Below are positions 1 to 6,044 of a DNA stretch of 6,107 bases, in pieces. Under the pieces are notes generated by a model. That model was not told where the DNA came from. It did not search any database and saw nothing but the letters and a program-made list of their open reading frames with translations. Made by a program: the position numbers and the translations under genes. Source of the DNA: Paracoccaceae bacterium (GTDB lineage: Bacteria; Pseudomonadota; Alphaproteobacteria; Rhodobacterales; Rhodobacteraceae). The first letter of the stretch is position 1. Every line of letters begins with the position of its first letter. The stretch covers positions 1 through 6,107 of the forward strand of contig PWWF01000224.1 in NCBI GenBank assembly GCA_003561595.1, in the 5' to 3' direction.

Positions 1-147
1 CGCCCAGTCGGTAAAACGCGTCTGTGCTGTGCGGGCGGCGGCATTGCGCGGATGGCCGGGGCGCGAATCGGCGCTCAAGCTTGGTTGCGCGCCGGGGCGG
101 CGGTGAAGGGCGCGCGACGGGGGCGGCTGCTGGGGGGGCTGTGGCAT
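1..147 (-). CDS. Partial CDS (N-terminus only), Pro/Arg-rich protein of unknown function
   Basis: An open reading frame of 49 codons starts with ATG at 147 and runs without a stop off the left edge. A ribosome binding site AGGAG (156-160 on the complement) lies 8 nt before the ATG, which is the main reason to call it a gene. The visible N-terminus begins MPQPPQQPPP, is rich in Pro, Arg and Ala with no hydrophobic segment, and ends ...TRFTDWA at the edge. It looks like a disordered leader preceding a folded domain that lies outside the window. It follows serS in the same direction after 80 bp with no clear terminator between, so co-transcription is possible. I do not recognise the family. The lack of an obvious -35/-10 pair in the 80 bp gap is consistent with read-through from serS but does not prove it. 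Confidence 0.6.
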   Translation of the reverse strand, partial: MPQPPQQPPPSRALHRRPGAQPSLSADSRPGHPRNAAARTAQTRFTDWA

Positions 148-227
148 GGCGTCAACTCCTCATGTGATAATGGAGTTTCAGCAGGCCACAGGATCATGGC
201 AGCAATTCGACGCGCCCGTGACGCCCC

Positions 228-1520
228 TCAGACCAGCGCGCCCTCGGCAGTGATGCGCGTGCGCCCGCCCAGATAGGGGTGCAATGCAGCCGGCAGCGCC
301 ACGCTGCCATCGGCCTGCTGCCCGTTTTCCAGCACCGCGATCAGGCAGCGTCCCACAGCCAGCCCCGAGCCATTCAGCGTATGCACGAATTCGGGCTTGG
401 CCCCGGCCTCGCGCCGGAACCGCGCATTCATGCGCCGCGCCTGAAAATCCCCGCAGACCGACACGGAAGAGATTTCGCGATATCGCCCCTGCCCCGGCAG
501 CCAGACCTCGATATCATGGGTTTTCTGCGCCCCGAACCCCATGTCACCGGTGCACAGAACCATGGTGCGGTAGGGCAGTTCCAGCCGCTCCAGCACTGTC
601 TGGGCGCAGCGGGTCATGCGCGCGTGTTCGGCCAGGCTGTCCTCGGGGAGGGTGATGGCGACCATCTCGACCTTTTCGAACTGGTGCTGGCGCAGCATGC
701 CGGTCGTGTCCTTGCCCGCGCTGCCCGCCTCGGACCGGAAACACAGCGTATGCGCGGTAAAGCGCAGCGGCAGCGCGGCGCCGTCGGCAATCTCGCCCGC
801 GACGAAATTGGTCATCGTCACTTCCGAGGTCGGGATCAGCCACCAGCCATTGGTCGTCTGATAGCTGTCTTCGGCGAATTTGGGCAATTGCCCGGTGCCA
901 TACATGGCCGCATCGCGCACCAGAACAGGGCTGTTGACCTCGGTCATGCCATGTTCCTCGACATGCAGATCGATCATGAACTGCGCAAGCGCACGGTGCA
1001 GCCGCGCGACCGCCCCGCGCAGCACCACAAAGCGCGATCCCGCCAGCTTGCCCGCGGTGGCGAAATCCATGCCCGGCGTGACGCCCGCAATCTCGAAATG
1101 CTCGACCGGGTCAAACTCGAAATTGCGCGGGGTGCCCCAGCGGTCCAGCTCGACATTCTCGGCCTCGTCCGCGCCTTCGGGGACCTCATCCAGCGGCAGG
1201 TTGGGCAGCCCGTCCAGCATCGCGGTCAGTTCGGTATCAGCGTCGCGCGCCTCTTCTTCCAGCTGCGCGATGCGGGCCTTCTTTTCGGCCACCAATGCGC
1301 GCAGGCGGTCGAACTCGGCCTCATCCCCGCGCGCCTTGGCCGCACCCACCTCTTTCGACGCGGCATTCTGCGCGGCCTTGGCAGTCTCTGCCTCGGCAAT
1401 CGCGGCGCGGCGGGCCGCGTCGCGGGCCAGAATCGCCTCTGACTGCGCGGCCAGCCCCCGACGGGACAGCGCCGCATCAAAGGCGGCCGGGTTCTTGCGG
1501 ATGGCGCGGATGTCGTGCAT
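228..1520 (-). CDS. serS: Seryl-tRNA synthetase (SerRS), complete
   Basis: Cytoplasmic class II aminoacyl-tRNA synthetase that charges tRNA-Ser (and tRNA-Sec where present) with serine using ATP. The 430-residue length is normal for the bacterial enzyme. Residues about 27-100 are an Ala/Glu/Lys/Arg-rich antiparallel coiled coil, the tRNA-binding arm. The catalytic domain follows: TSE at 231-233 (serine binding), motif 2 with FRSEAG at 261-266 (R262 and E264) and [10 protein letters not shown] at 277-286, EISS..GDFQARR at 349-363, and motif 3 NGSGLAVGR at 383-391 ending in the ATP-binding Arg. The ATG at 1520 is chosen because [10 protein letters not shown] is the typical SerRS start and a purine-rich GAGAGGG lies 3 nt upstream. 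Upstream in-frame starts up to 1604 would add up to 28 atypical residues. The motif 2 loop reads GKDTTGM where many SerRS have GRDTRGL. Divergent from the Ppx/GppA gene. Confidence 0.97.
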   Translation of the reverse strand: MHDIRAIRKNPAAFDAALSRRGLAAQSEAILARDAARRAAIAEAETAKAAQNAASKEVGAAKARGDEAEFDRLRALVAEKKARIAQLEEEARDADTELTAMLDGLPNLPLDEVPEGADEAENVELDRWGTPRNFEFDPVEHFEIAGVTPGMDFATAGKLAGSRFVVLRGAVARLHRALAQFMIDLHVEEHGMTEVNSPVLVRDAAMYGTGQLPKFAEDSYQTTNGWWLIPTSEVTMTNFVAGEIADGAALPLRFTAHTLCFRSEAGSAGKDTTGMLRQHQFEKVEMVAITLPEDSLAEHARMTRCAQTVLERLELPYRTMVLCTGDMGFGAQKTHDIEVWLPGQGRYREISSVSVCGDFQARRMNARFRREAGAKPEFVHTLNGSGLAVGRCLIAVLENGQQADGSVALPAALHPYLGGRTRITAEGALV

Positions 1521-1629
1521 GGTCCCTCTCGTCATGGCTGGGCTGGCCCGCGCGTTATGCCCCATGACGCGCGCGGGGGAAAGGGGCGCGCGACGCCACG
1601 TCACCTGCGGGCGGCCGCCAAAGCGCAGA

Positions 1630-1659
1630 TTGACCGCAGGGGGGTGACCTCGCTAGACT
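1630..1659 (+). promoter_or_regulatory. Putative sigma-70 promoter for the Ppx/GppA-family gene
   Basis: TTGACC (1630-1635, five of six matches to the -35 consensus) is separated by 18 bp from TAGACT (1654-1659, four of six matches to -10). The predicted start point near 1666 would give a leader of about 30 nt containing the AGGAG ribosome binding site at 1683-1687. This is a pattern match only. No equally good promoter was seen for the divergent serS gene in the same 176-bp gap (1521-1696). Confidence 0.5.
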
Positions 1660-1696
1660 GTGAACACAAGGATGCCAGACACAGGAGCTGCCCCTA

Positions 1697-3352
1697 ATGG
1701 ATGGCAATTCGCCCGCGCAGGATGCGCGTGCCACCCCCCGCAAGCCTGCGGGGCTGTTCGATACCCCCGTGTTCACAGACCCGACCGCCCGCGCGCTGGC
1801 GCATGTGGGCGTGATCGATGTCGGGTCAAACTCTGTCCGGCTGGTGGTGTTTGACGGGGCCGCGCGCAGCCCGGCCTATTTCTTCAACGAAAAGGTGCTG
1901 TGCGGGCTGGGGCGGGGGCTGGCCGAAACCGGGCGACTGAACCCCGAGGGGCGCGAACGCGCGATGGCCACGCTGAAACGCTTTGCGCTGCTTGCGCGCG
2001 GGATGCGCCTGACCAACCTGACCATGGTCGCCACCGCCGCCATGCGAGAGGCCGAGGACGGCCCCGAATTCCGCGCCGAGATCGAGGCCGAGACGGGCCT
2101 GCGCATGCGCGTGATCGACGGCCCGGAGGAAGCGCGGCTCTCGGCCCAGGGTGTGCTGACCGGCTGGCCAGAGGCGACGGGGCTGGTCTGCGACATTGGC
2201 GGCAACAGCATGGAACTCGCGGTGATCGGCGGACGCGAGGTGCATTCGGCGGTCACCTCGGCGCTGGGGCCGTTCCGGCTGCAGCAGGTGGGCGGCGGCA
2301 AGAAAGGGCTGCGCACCCATATCGGCGATATCCTGAAAGGGCTGCGCGATGAGGTCGGCAGCCATCATGACGCGCTCTATCTGGTGGGGGGGTCATGGCG
2401 CGCCATCGCCCGGCTGGATATGGAACGGCGGGGCTATCCGCTGAAGGTCCTGCACGAATACGCCATGACCCCCAAGACCATCCGCAAGACGATCGACTGG
2501 ATCGCAACGCAGAGTGAAAGCGACCTGCGCCGCATCAGCGGGATTTCGGCCGAACGGATGAGCCTTGTGCCGCTCGCCTGTCAGGTGCTGCGCCAGCTTG
2601 TGCACGTCTTCGGGCCGCGCAATGTCTACATCTCCAGCTACGGGATCCGCGAGGGGATCCTGTATGAGCAGATGCCAGATGCCTTGCGCGCGCGTGACCC
2701 GCTGATCGAGGCGTGCCATTTCATGGAGCATTCGAGCGCCCGCCTGCCGGGCTTTGGCAAGAAGCTCTATGATTTCCTGCTGCCCCTCTATCGCAACCGC
2801 CCGCCCGAGCGGCTGCGGCTGATCCGGGCGGCCTGTCTGCTGCATGACGTGAACTGGCGCGCGCATCCCGATTACCGCGCGGATGCCTGCTTTGACACCA
2901 CGACCCGCGCCAATCTCGGCGGCCTGGACCATATGGGGCGTGTCTATCTGGGGATCGCGCTGATGTATCGCTACAAGACCAGCGGCATGCGCCCGCGCAT
3001 CAAGGATATCGCGGGGCTGTTGTCCGAGAAGGATCTGGCCGAGGCCAAGATGCTGGGCCGCGCGCTGCGTTTCGGCGCGATGTTTTCCATGGACGGGCCG
3101 GAGAATGCGGGCGAGCTGCGCTATTTCCCGAAAAAGGGCGTGCTGGAGCTGGTTCTGGAACGCGAGATGCAGGCGCTGTTCGGGGATGTGGCCGCGCAGC
3201 GCTTTGCGGCGCTGGCCAATCAGGTGGGGGCGAGCGCGAAAACGCGGGTGCGCCGCGCTCACAATTCGAACGGAACAGCGGGCACGGGGTCTGACGGGTC
3301 GGGCGCATCCTCGGGGGAATCGGGGGCGTCCGGATCGTCATCATCAGACTGA
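1697..3352 (+). CDS. Ppx/GppA-family phosphatase (exopolyphosphatase or guanosine pentaphosphatase)
   Basis: Member of the actin-like ASKHA superfamily that hydrolyses terminal phosphates of polyphosphate and/or pppGpp; which substrate it uses cannot be read from sequence. In the 551 residues, the first phosphate motif GVIDVGSNSVRL is at 38-49, the GPEEARL segment at 142-148 holds the expected catalytic Glu, the second phosphate motif CDIGGNSMEL is at 165-174, and YGIREGILYE at 315-324 closes the Ppx/GppA core. A C-terminal HD-like helical domain follows (LLHDVNW at 381-387, GLDHMGRVYL at 409-418). The start at 1697 is supported by AGGAG 9 nt upstream. About 35 residues precede the first motif, a modest extension. 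Residues about 522-551 are a Ser/Gly/Ala-rich tail overlapping the 3' end of the convergent small gene by 94 bp. The second motif has Asn and Met where GGGSTE is common. The family is certain; the ppx versus gppA label is not. Confidence 0.93.
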   Translation: MDGNSPAQDARATPRKPAGLFDTPVFTDPTARALAHVGVIDVGSNSVRLVVFDGAARSPAYFFNEKVLCGLGRGLAETGRLNPEGRERAMATLKRFALLARGMRLTNLTMVATAAMREAEDGPEFRAEIEAETGLRMRVIDGPEEARLSAQGVLTGWPEATGLVCDIGGNSMELAVIGGREVHSAVTSALGPFRLQQVGGGKKGLRTHIGDILKGLRDEVGSHHDALYLVGGSWRAIARLDMERRGYPLKVLHEYAMTPKTIRKTIDWIATQSESDLRRISGISAERMSLVPLACQVLRQLVHVFGPRNVYISSYGIREGILYEQMPDALRARDPLIEACHFMEHSSARLPGFGKKLYDFLLPLYRNRPPERLRLIRAACLLHDVNWRAHPDYRADACFDTTTRANLGGLDHMGRVYLGIALMYRYKTSGMRPRIKDIAGLLSEKDLAEAKMLGRALRFGAMFSMDGPENAGELRYFPKKGVLELVLEREMQALFGDVAAQRFAALANQVGASAKTRVRRAHNSNGTAGTGSDGSGASSGESGASGSSSSD

Positions 3353-3648
3353 CGGCGGCGGATCAGGATATCGCCATTGGGCAGGATTTCGGGCGGGTGA
3401 TAGCGCGTCATGTCGCGCATCTGGTCCAGTAAGCCCTGCAGTTCCGGTTCGATATCTTGCAACCCGCGTTCCAGGTCACGCAGATGCGGGGCCATGTCGC
3501 GCATGAACCCCCGCAGCATCCCCTCGAACATCTCAAGCAGGGGCGCTTCGTCGGCCTCGGGCTGATGCGGCAAGACCTTATCTGCCGCCTGCACCCAGGC
3601 AGGCAGGGCAAGGGCCGCGCAAAACGCGTATGTGGCCAGCCGTGACAT
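3259..3648 (-). CDS. Small exported protein with YHPPEILPNGDILIRRR motif and acidic tail, function unknown
   Basis: A 129-residue protein. Residues 1-21 look like a Sec signal peptide: Arg at 3, a hydrophobic core at about 7-18, and VQA then A at 19-22 as a signal peptidase I site, so a periplasmic location is inferred. Residues about 37-82 are charged and leucine-rich and probably helical (LLEMFEGMLRGFMRDM at 37-52). The conserved-looking block YHPPEILPNGDILIRRR is at 83-99. From 101 the protein is an Asp/Pro-rich acidic tail. I recall similar small proteins in Rhodobacterales, some carrying a doubtful 'AAA+ family ATPase' name; there is no Walker motif here, so that name would be wrong for this protein. 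The ribosome binding site before ATG 3648 is weak. The 3' 94 bp are antisense to the end of the Ppx/GppA gene. Existence is fairly sure, function unknown. Confidence 0.8.
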   Translation of the reverse strand: MSRLATYAFCAALALPAWVQAADKVLPHQPEADEAPLLEMFEGMLRGFMRDMAPHLRDLERGLQDIEPELQGLLDQMRDMTRYHPPEILPNGDILIRRRQSDDDDPDAPDSPEDAPDPSDPVPAVPFEL

Positions 3649-3720
3649 CGCAAGTCACATAGGCGAAAAGCGCGCCTCGGGCCAGCACCCCCGTGCGCAC
3701 ATCTGCGCGAGAGCACGCCC

Positions 3721-3735
3721 GCCCCCGCAGGGGGC
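3721..3735. repeat. Short perfect hairpin GCCCCC-GCA-GGGGGC
   Basis: A perfect 6-bp inverted repeat with a 3-nt loop in the spacer between the HAD gene and the small exported-protein gene. It lies directly beside the 10-bp inverted repeat at 3736-3789, and the two together could halt or stabilise the 3' end of the aldo/keto reductase-HAD transcript read on the minus strand. There is no U tract after it, so it is not a textbook intrinsic terminator. Confidence 0.45.
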
Positions 3736-3789
3736 AAGCGCCCGCGAGGCGTGCAAGGGCGGGTGGGTGGGCACCCCGAGCGGGCGCTT
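3736..3789. terminator. Candidate transcription terminator or 3' stem-loop
   Basis: AAGCGCCCGC at 3736-3745 and GCGGGCGCTT at 3780-3789 form a perfect 10-bp inverted repeat enclosing 34 nt. It starts 11 bp past the stop codon of the minus-strand HAD gene, the right place for a terminator of that operon. The long loop and only two T residues after the stem on the minus strand argue for a Rho-assisted or mRNA-stabilising structure rather than a canonical intrinsic terminator. On the plus strand the stem is followed by TCTC, also weak. Confidence 0.35.
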
Positions 3790-3799
3790 TCTCACCCCG

Positions 3800-4501
3800 T
3801 CAGCGCGGCACACCCAGCAGATCGGGCAGATGGCCGATATCGGGCAGCACGATATCGGCATGGGGCGCCAGCACCTCTGGCGCGGCCATCCCGGTCAGCA
3901 CCCCAACAGTCGCCATGCCCGCCGCGCGCCCGGCGATCAGGTCATGCGTGCTGTCGCCCACCATCATCACCTCGGCCGGGGCATGGCCTGTCTGCGCTGC
4001 GAACGCCAGCAGCATGTCAGGCGCGGGCTTGGGCGTATAGCCGCTGTCGCAGCCCAGAATCACCCGGAAATGCTGCACAATCCCGGCGTCCTCCAGATGG
4101 CGATGGGCCTCGCGCTCATCGGCATTCGTGGCCACCCCCAGCACCAGCGGGCGCGCGGCCAACTGGCTCAGCAGCGGCCCCAGCGGCACCACAGGCTGCA
4201 TCCGCGCCTGCGCCGAAGCGCGTGACAGATACTCGGTCACATCTTCACGGGGCATGGGCACATGGGGCGCGATCAGGGCCGATGTCTCATCCAGCGTGCC
4301 CGCGATCACGGGCGAATCCGGGGCGAAGCCCCCGCCACCCGGATCAAAGCGCAGAACCTCGGCCAGCCGCGCCTTGCGCGCAGGCTGGCCCTGCGACAGC
4401 GCCTCCAGCATTCGCGCTGCCCAGTCGGTCCAGCTCGCGGCGAAATCGAACAGGGTCCCGTCCTTGTCGAACAGGACGGCGCGGATCCGGTCAAACGCCA
4501 T
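3800..4501 (-). CDS. HAD-superfamily hydrolase, phosphoglycolate phosphatase-like
   Basis: Cytoplasmic Mg-dependent phosphatase of the haloacid dehalogenase superfamily (Gph/HAD-IA type), 233 residues from ATG 4501. Motif I is FDKDGT at 11-16 (nucleophile D12, general acid/base D14), motif II lies in GVATNA at 122-127 (T125), the motif III Lys is K158 in TPKPAP, and motif IV is GDSTHD at 182-187. Residues about 18-100 form the helical cap typical of this subgroup. Substrate is not determinable; phosphoglycolate is one possibility among many small phosphoesters. GTG codons at 4519 and 4510 are possible in-frame alternative starts. None has a clear ribosome binding site, and the start is only 3-21 nt beyond the stop of the aldo/keto reductase gene, so translation is probably coupled to that gene. 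All catalytic residues are present. Confidence 0.9.
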   Translation of the reverse strand: MAFDRIRAVLFDKDGTLFDFAASWTDWAARMLEALSQGQPARKARLAEVLRFDPGGGGFAPDSPVIAGTLDETSALIAPHVPMPREDVTEYLSRASAQARMQPVVPLGPLLSQLAARPLVLGVATNADEREAHRHLEDAGIVQHFRVILGCDSGYTPKPAPDMLLAFAAQTGHAPAEVMMVGDSTHDLIAGRAAGMATVGVLTGMAAPEVLAPHADIVLPDIGHLPDLLGVPR

Positions 4502-4522
4502 GGGCGGCACTTGCGGCACGGG

Positions 4523-5563
4523 TCAGTAAACCATCGGGATGGCGCGGTGCAACTGGTCGATATCGGCCTTCGCCTCATCGGGCAGGTCCACCCCGACACC
4601 GTCCAGCAGATGCGCCAGTTGCTCGGAGGTCGTCGCCCCGATGATGGGCAGGGTCGGCACCGGGCGCGACAATGTCCACTGGATCGCCATATGCACCGGA
4701 TCAATCCCATGCTGCTGCGCAATGCCCAGATAGCCTGACACCGCCTCGAACACGCGGCCGGTGATCCGCCCGCCCAGATCGCTGTTGCGCGCGCGGCGCG
4801 AATCCTCGGGCGTGACATTTCCGGCGTATTTCCCGGTCAGCAGCCCGGCGGCCAGCGGCGAATAGGCCAGAAGCGGGACCTGCTCGTTCCAGCAGGCCTC
4901 GGCCAGATCGCTGTCGAAATAGCGACACAGCAGCGAATATTCGTTCTGAATGCTCAGCACGCGCGGCAGGCCCAGCGACTCCGCCAGATGCAGCCACAGT
5001 CCCAACCCCCAGGCCGTTTCATTCGACAGCGCGATATGACGGATCTTGCCCGCGGCGATGAGGTCCTGCGCAAGGGTCAGGATCTCGGTCATATGAGCGA
5101 CCGTGTCGGCGCGGTCCTGCCCCGTCGGATCAAACCCCCAGAGCTGGCGGAAATGGTAGGATCCGCGATTGGGCCAGTGCAACTGATAGATGTCGATGCA
5201 CTCTACCTGCATCCGCTTGAGCGAGGCATCGACCGCCGCGCGCATCCGTTCGGCGGTGATCGGGGCGCGGTCCTTGACCGCGACCGACCCCTTGCCCGTG
5301 ATCTTGGTCGCGACAACCAGATCCTGAGGCTTGCGGTCGGCAATCCAGCGCCCGACAATCGCCTCGGTATCGCCTGCGGTTTCCATCGTCACCGGATTGA
5401 CCGGATACATCTCTGCCGCGTCCAGAAAGTTGATCCCGGCATCCATCGCCATATCAAGCTGACGGTGGGCATCGGCCTCATCCGTCTGCGAGCCATAGGT
5501 CATCGTGCCCAGACAATATTCCGATACGGTCAGATCCGATTGCCCCAGCGTGATTTTGCGCAT
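4523..5563 (-). CDS. Aldo/keto reductase, Tas-like
   Basis: NAD(P)H-dependent oxidoreductase of the aldo/keto reductase superfamily, a cytoplasmic TIM barrel reducing aldehydes or ketones; the physiological substrate is unknown. The 346 residues equal the length of E. coli Tas, and the N-terminal pattern (LGTMTYG at 18-24, then DAAEMYPVNP at 48-57) follows Tas closely. The catalytic tetrad is complete: D48, Y53, K87 (ATKITG) and H129 (QLHWP). SNET at 180-183 and AYSPLAAGLLTGKY at 233-246 are standard strand ends of the barrel, and IIGATTSEQL at 307-316 is the cofactor-phosphate region. The start at 5563 has AGGGAA 8 nt upstream. It is the first gene of a probable two-gene operon with the HAD phosphatase. 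The name tas is not assigned because E. coli Tas was characterised by suppression phenotypes and orthology here is unproven. Confidence 0.93.
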   Translation of the reverse strand: MRKITLGQSDLTVSEYCLGTMTYGSQTDEADAHRQLDMAMDAGINFLDAAEMYPVNPVTMETAGDTEAIVGRWIADRKPQDLVVATKITGKGSVAVKDRAPITAERMRAAVDASLKRMQVECIDIYQLHWPNRGSYHFRQLWGFDPTGQDRADTVAHMTEILTLAQDLIAAGKIRHIALSNETAWGLGLWLHLAESLGLPRVLSIQNEYSLLCRYFDSDLAEACWNEQVPLLAYSPLAAGLLTGKYAGNVTPEDSRRARNSDLGGRITGRVFEAVSGYLGIAQQHGIDPVHMAIQWTLSRPVPTLPIIGATTSEQLAHLLDGVGVDLPDEAKADIDQLHRAIPMVY

Positions 5564-5636
5564 GTCCCTGCTTCCCTGTCAGCCCCTGTGTTGCGGCGCA
5601 ATGTAACGGCTCAGGCGGCAGGGGAAAGCCCCGATC

Positions 5637-5918
5637 TCAGCCGCAATAGATGCGGGTGACGATCTCTTCGGCATCATGCTCGATATTCAGGCGATCTTCG
5701 CTGAAATCCATGGTGACGGCCATACCGGGGCCGATGATGCGATGCTCTTGCGGCAGGCTGTCACGGTCGATCTGGTCCACAGGCTGGCCGACATGGTGTT
5801 GAAGCGTGTCAGCCGAGCAGCCCGCCTGCGGAGGCCCATCATTCGCTGGCGGTCGTTGTTCTTGTCCGCAGGCAGTCAGAAAACCGACGGTGCTGAGAAG
5901 GGCGATGGCGCGGAACAT
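5637..5918 (-). CDS. Lipoprotein with peptidase inhibitor I78-family domain
   Basis: A 93-residue lipoprotein. Residues 1-17 are a lipoprotein signal peptide with a lipobox LTAC (cleavage before C17), so it is predicted to be lipid-anchored in the envelope. A Pro-rich linker (about 20-32) leads to a compact domain at 34-93: an initial C34, HHVGQPVDQI at 41-50, HRIIGPGMAVTMDF at 59-72, EDRLNIEHD at 74-82 and a terminal CG with C92. This RxxxPGxxVTMDxxxDRLN...CG layout is that of the I78 inhibitor family, known for inhibiting serine proteases; C34 and C92 could form a disulfide in the periplasm. The start is fixed by a near-perfect AGGAGGT 6 nt before the ATG. The gene lies 73 bp upstream of the aldo/keto reductase gene in the same direction. 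Inhibitory activity is inferred from family only. Confidence 0.88.
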   Translation of the reverse strand: MFRAIALLSTVGFLTACGQEQRPPANDGPPQAGCSADTLQHHVGQPVDQIDRDSLPQEHRIIGPGMAVTMDFSEDRLNIEHDAEEIVTRIYCG

Positions 5919-5947
5919 GACAATACCTCCTGTGCTAGTTGGCGTTC

Positions 5948-5977
5948 ATGTTCACCGGAATAGGGGCAAGATGTCCA
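5948..5977 (-). promoter_or_regulatory. Weak candidate promoter for the I78 lipoprotein gene
   Basis: Read on the minus strand, TGGACA (5972-5977, five of six matches to -35) is followed after 18 bp by GAACAT (5948-5953, three of six matches to -10). Transcription would start about 23 bp before the AGGAGGT site. The -10 match is poor, so this is only the best candidate in the gap. Confidence 0.25.
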
Positions 5978-6004
5978 GAGGGGACAGCCGACCGGCAGCG
6001 GAAA

Positions 6005-6016
6005 GATGCTTGCATC
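6005..6016. repeat. Short inverted repeat GATGC-TT-GCATC
   Basis: A perfect 5-bp inverted repeat with a 2-nt centre, 5 bp to the left of the GAAC direct repeats, in the divergent intergenic region between the I78 gene and the possible gene at the right edge. The size and place would suit a dimeric regulator, but a 5-bp repeat arises easily by chance. Confidence 0.2.
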
Positions 6017-6021
6017 AATGT

Positions 6022-6036
6022 GAACAAAATGCGAAC
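6022..6036 (+). promoter_or_regulatory. Putative LexA (SOS) operator, GAAC-N7-GAAC
   Basis: GAAC at 6022-6025 and GAAC at 6033-6036 are separated by exactly seven bases, AAAATGC. Read on the other strand this is GTTC-N7-GTTC with a T-rich spacer side (TTTTGTTC), the direct-repeat LexA operator established for Rhodobacter and other alphaproteobacteria. It ends 8 bp before the ATG at 6045, and a third GAAC lies at 6041-6044. A repressor bound here would cover the start region of the rightward gene. It is also 104 bp upstream of the I78 lipoprotein start, so the leftward gene is a less likely target. The spacing is exact, but no LexA binding is shown. Confidence 0.55.
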
Positions 6037-6044
6037 ACAGGAAC

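Noticed and set aside
279..1442. Long open frame (387 codons) on the plus strand opposite serS, plus other long frames in this region
   Set aside because: It lies wholly antisense to the well-supported serS gene. High GC makes long antisense open frames common, the translation is rich in Arg, His and Gln without domain motifs, and there is no convincing ribosome binding site.
1567..1592. Alternating CG inverted repeat in the serS upstream region, considered as an attenuator or T-box-like leader
   Set aside because: It is mostly simple CG repetition, with no specifier or antiterminator features; T-box control of serS is not expected in this group.
1756..1774. Two GTTC copies in the start of the Ppx/GppA gene, considered as a LexA box
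   Set aside because: The spacer is 11 bp, not the 7 bp required, and the site is inside the coding region.
2393..3262. 289-codon open frame on the minus strand within the Ppx/GppA gene
   Set aside because: It is antisense to a gene with clear family motifs; its composition (His, Gln, Arg, Ala rich) is typical of a shadow frame in GC-rich DNA.
3751..4644. 297-codon plus-strand open frame opposite the HAD gene
   Set aside because: Extremely rich in Arg, Pro, Ala and Ser with no recognisable domain; the opposite strand has the complete HAD catalytic motifs.
5621..5632. GGGG-AAAG-CCCC hairpin after the I78 gene, considered as a terminator
   Set aside because: Only a 4-bp stem and no T tract; too weak to call.
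5944..5953. GTTC-N2-GTTC upstream of the I78 gene, considered as a regulator site
   Set aside because: The spacing of 2 bp does not fit the LexA pattern, and the bases partly serve as the weak -10 candidate; likely chance.
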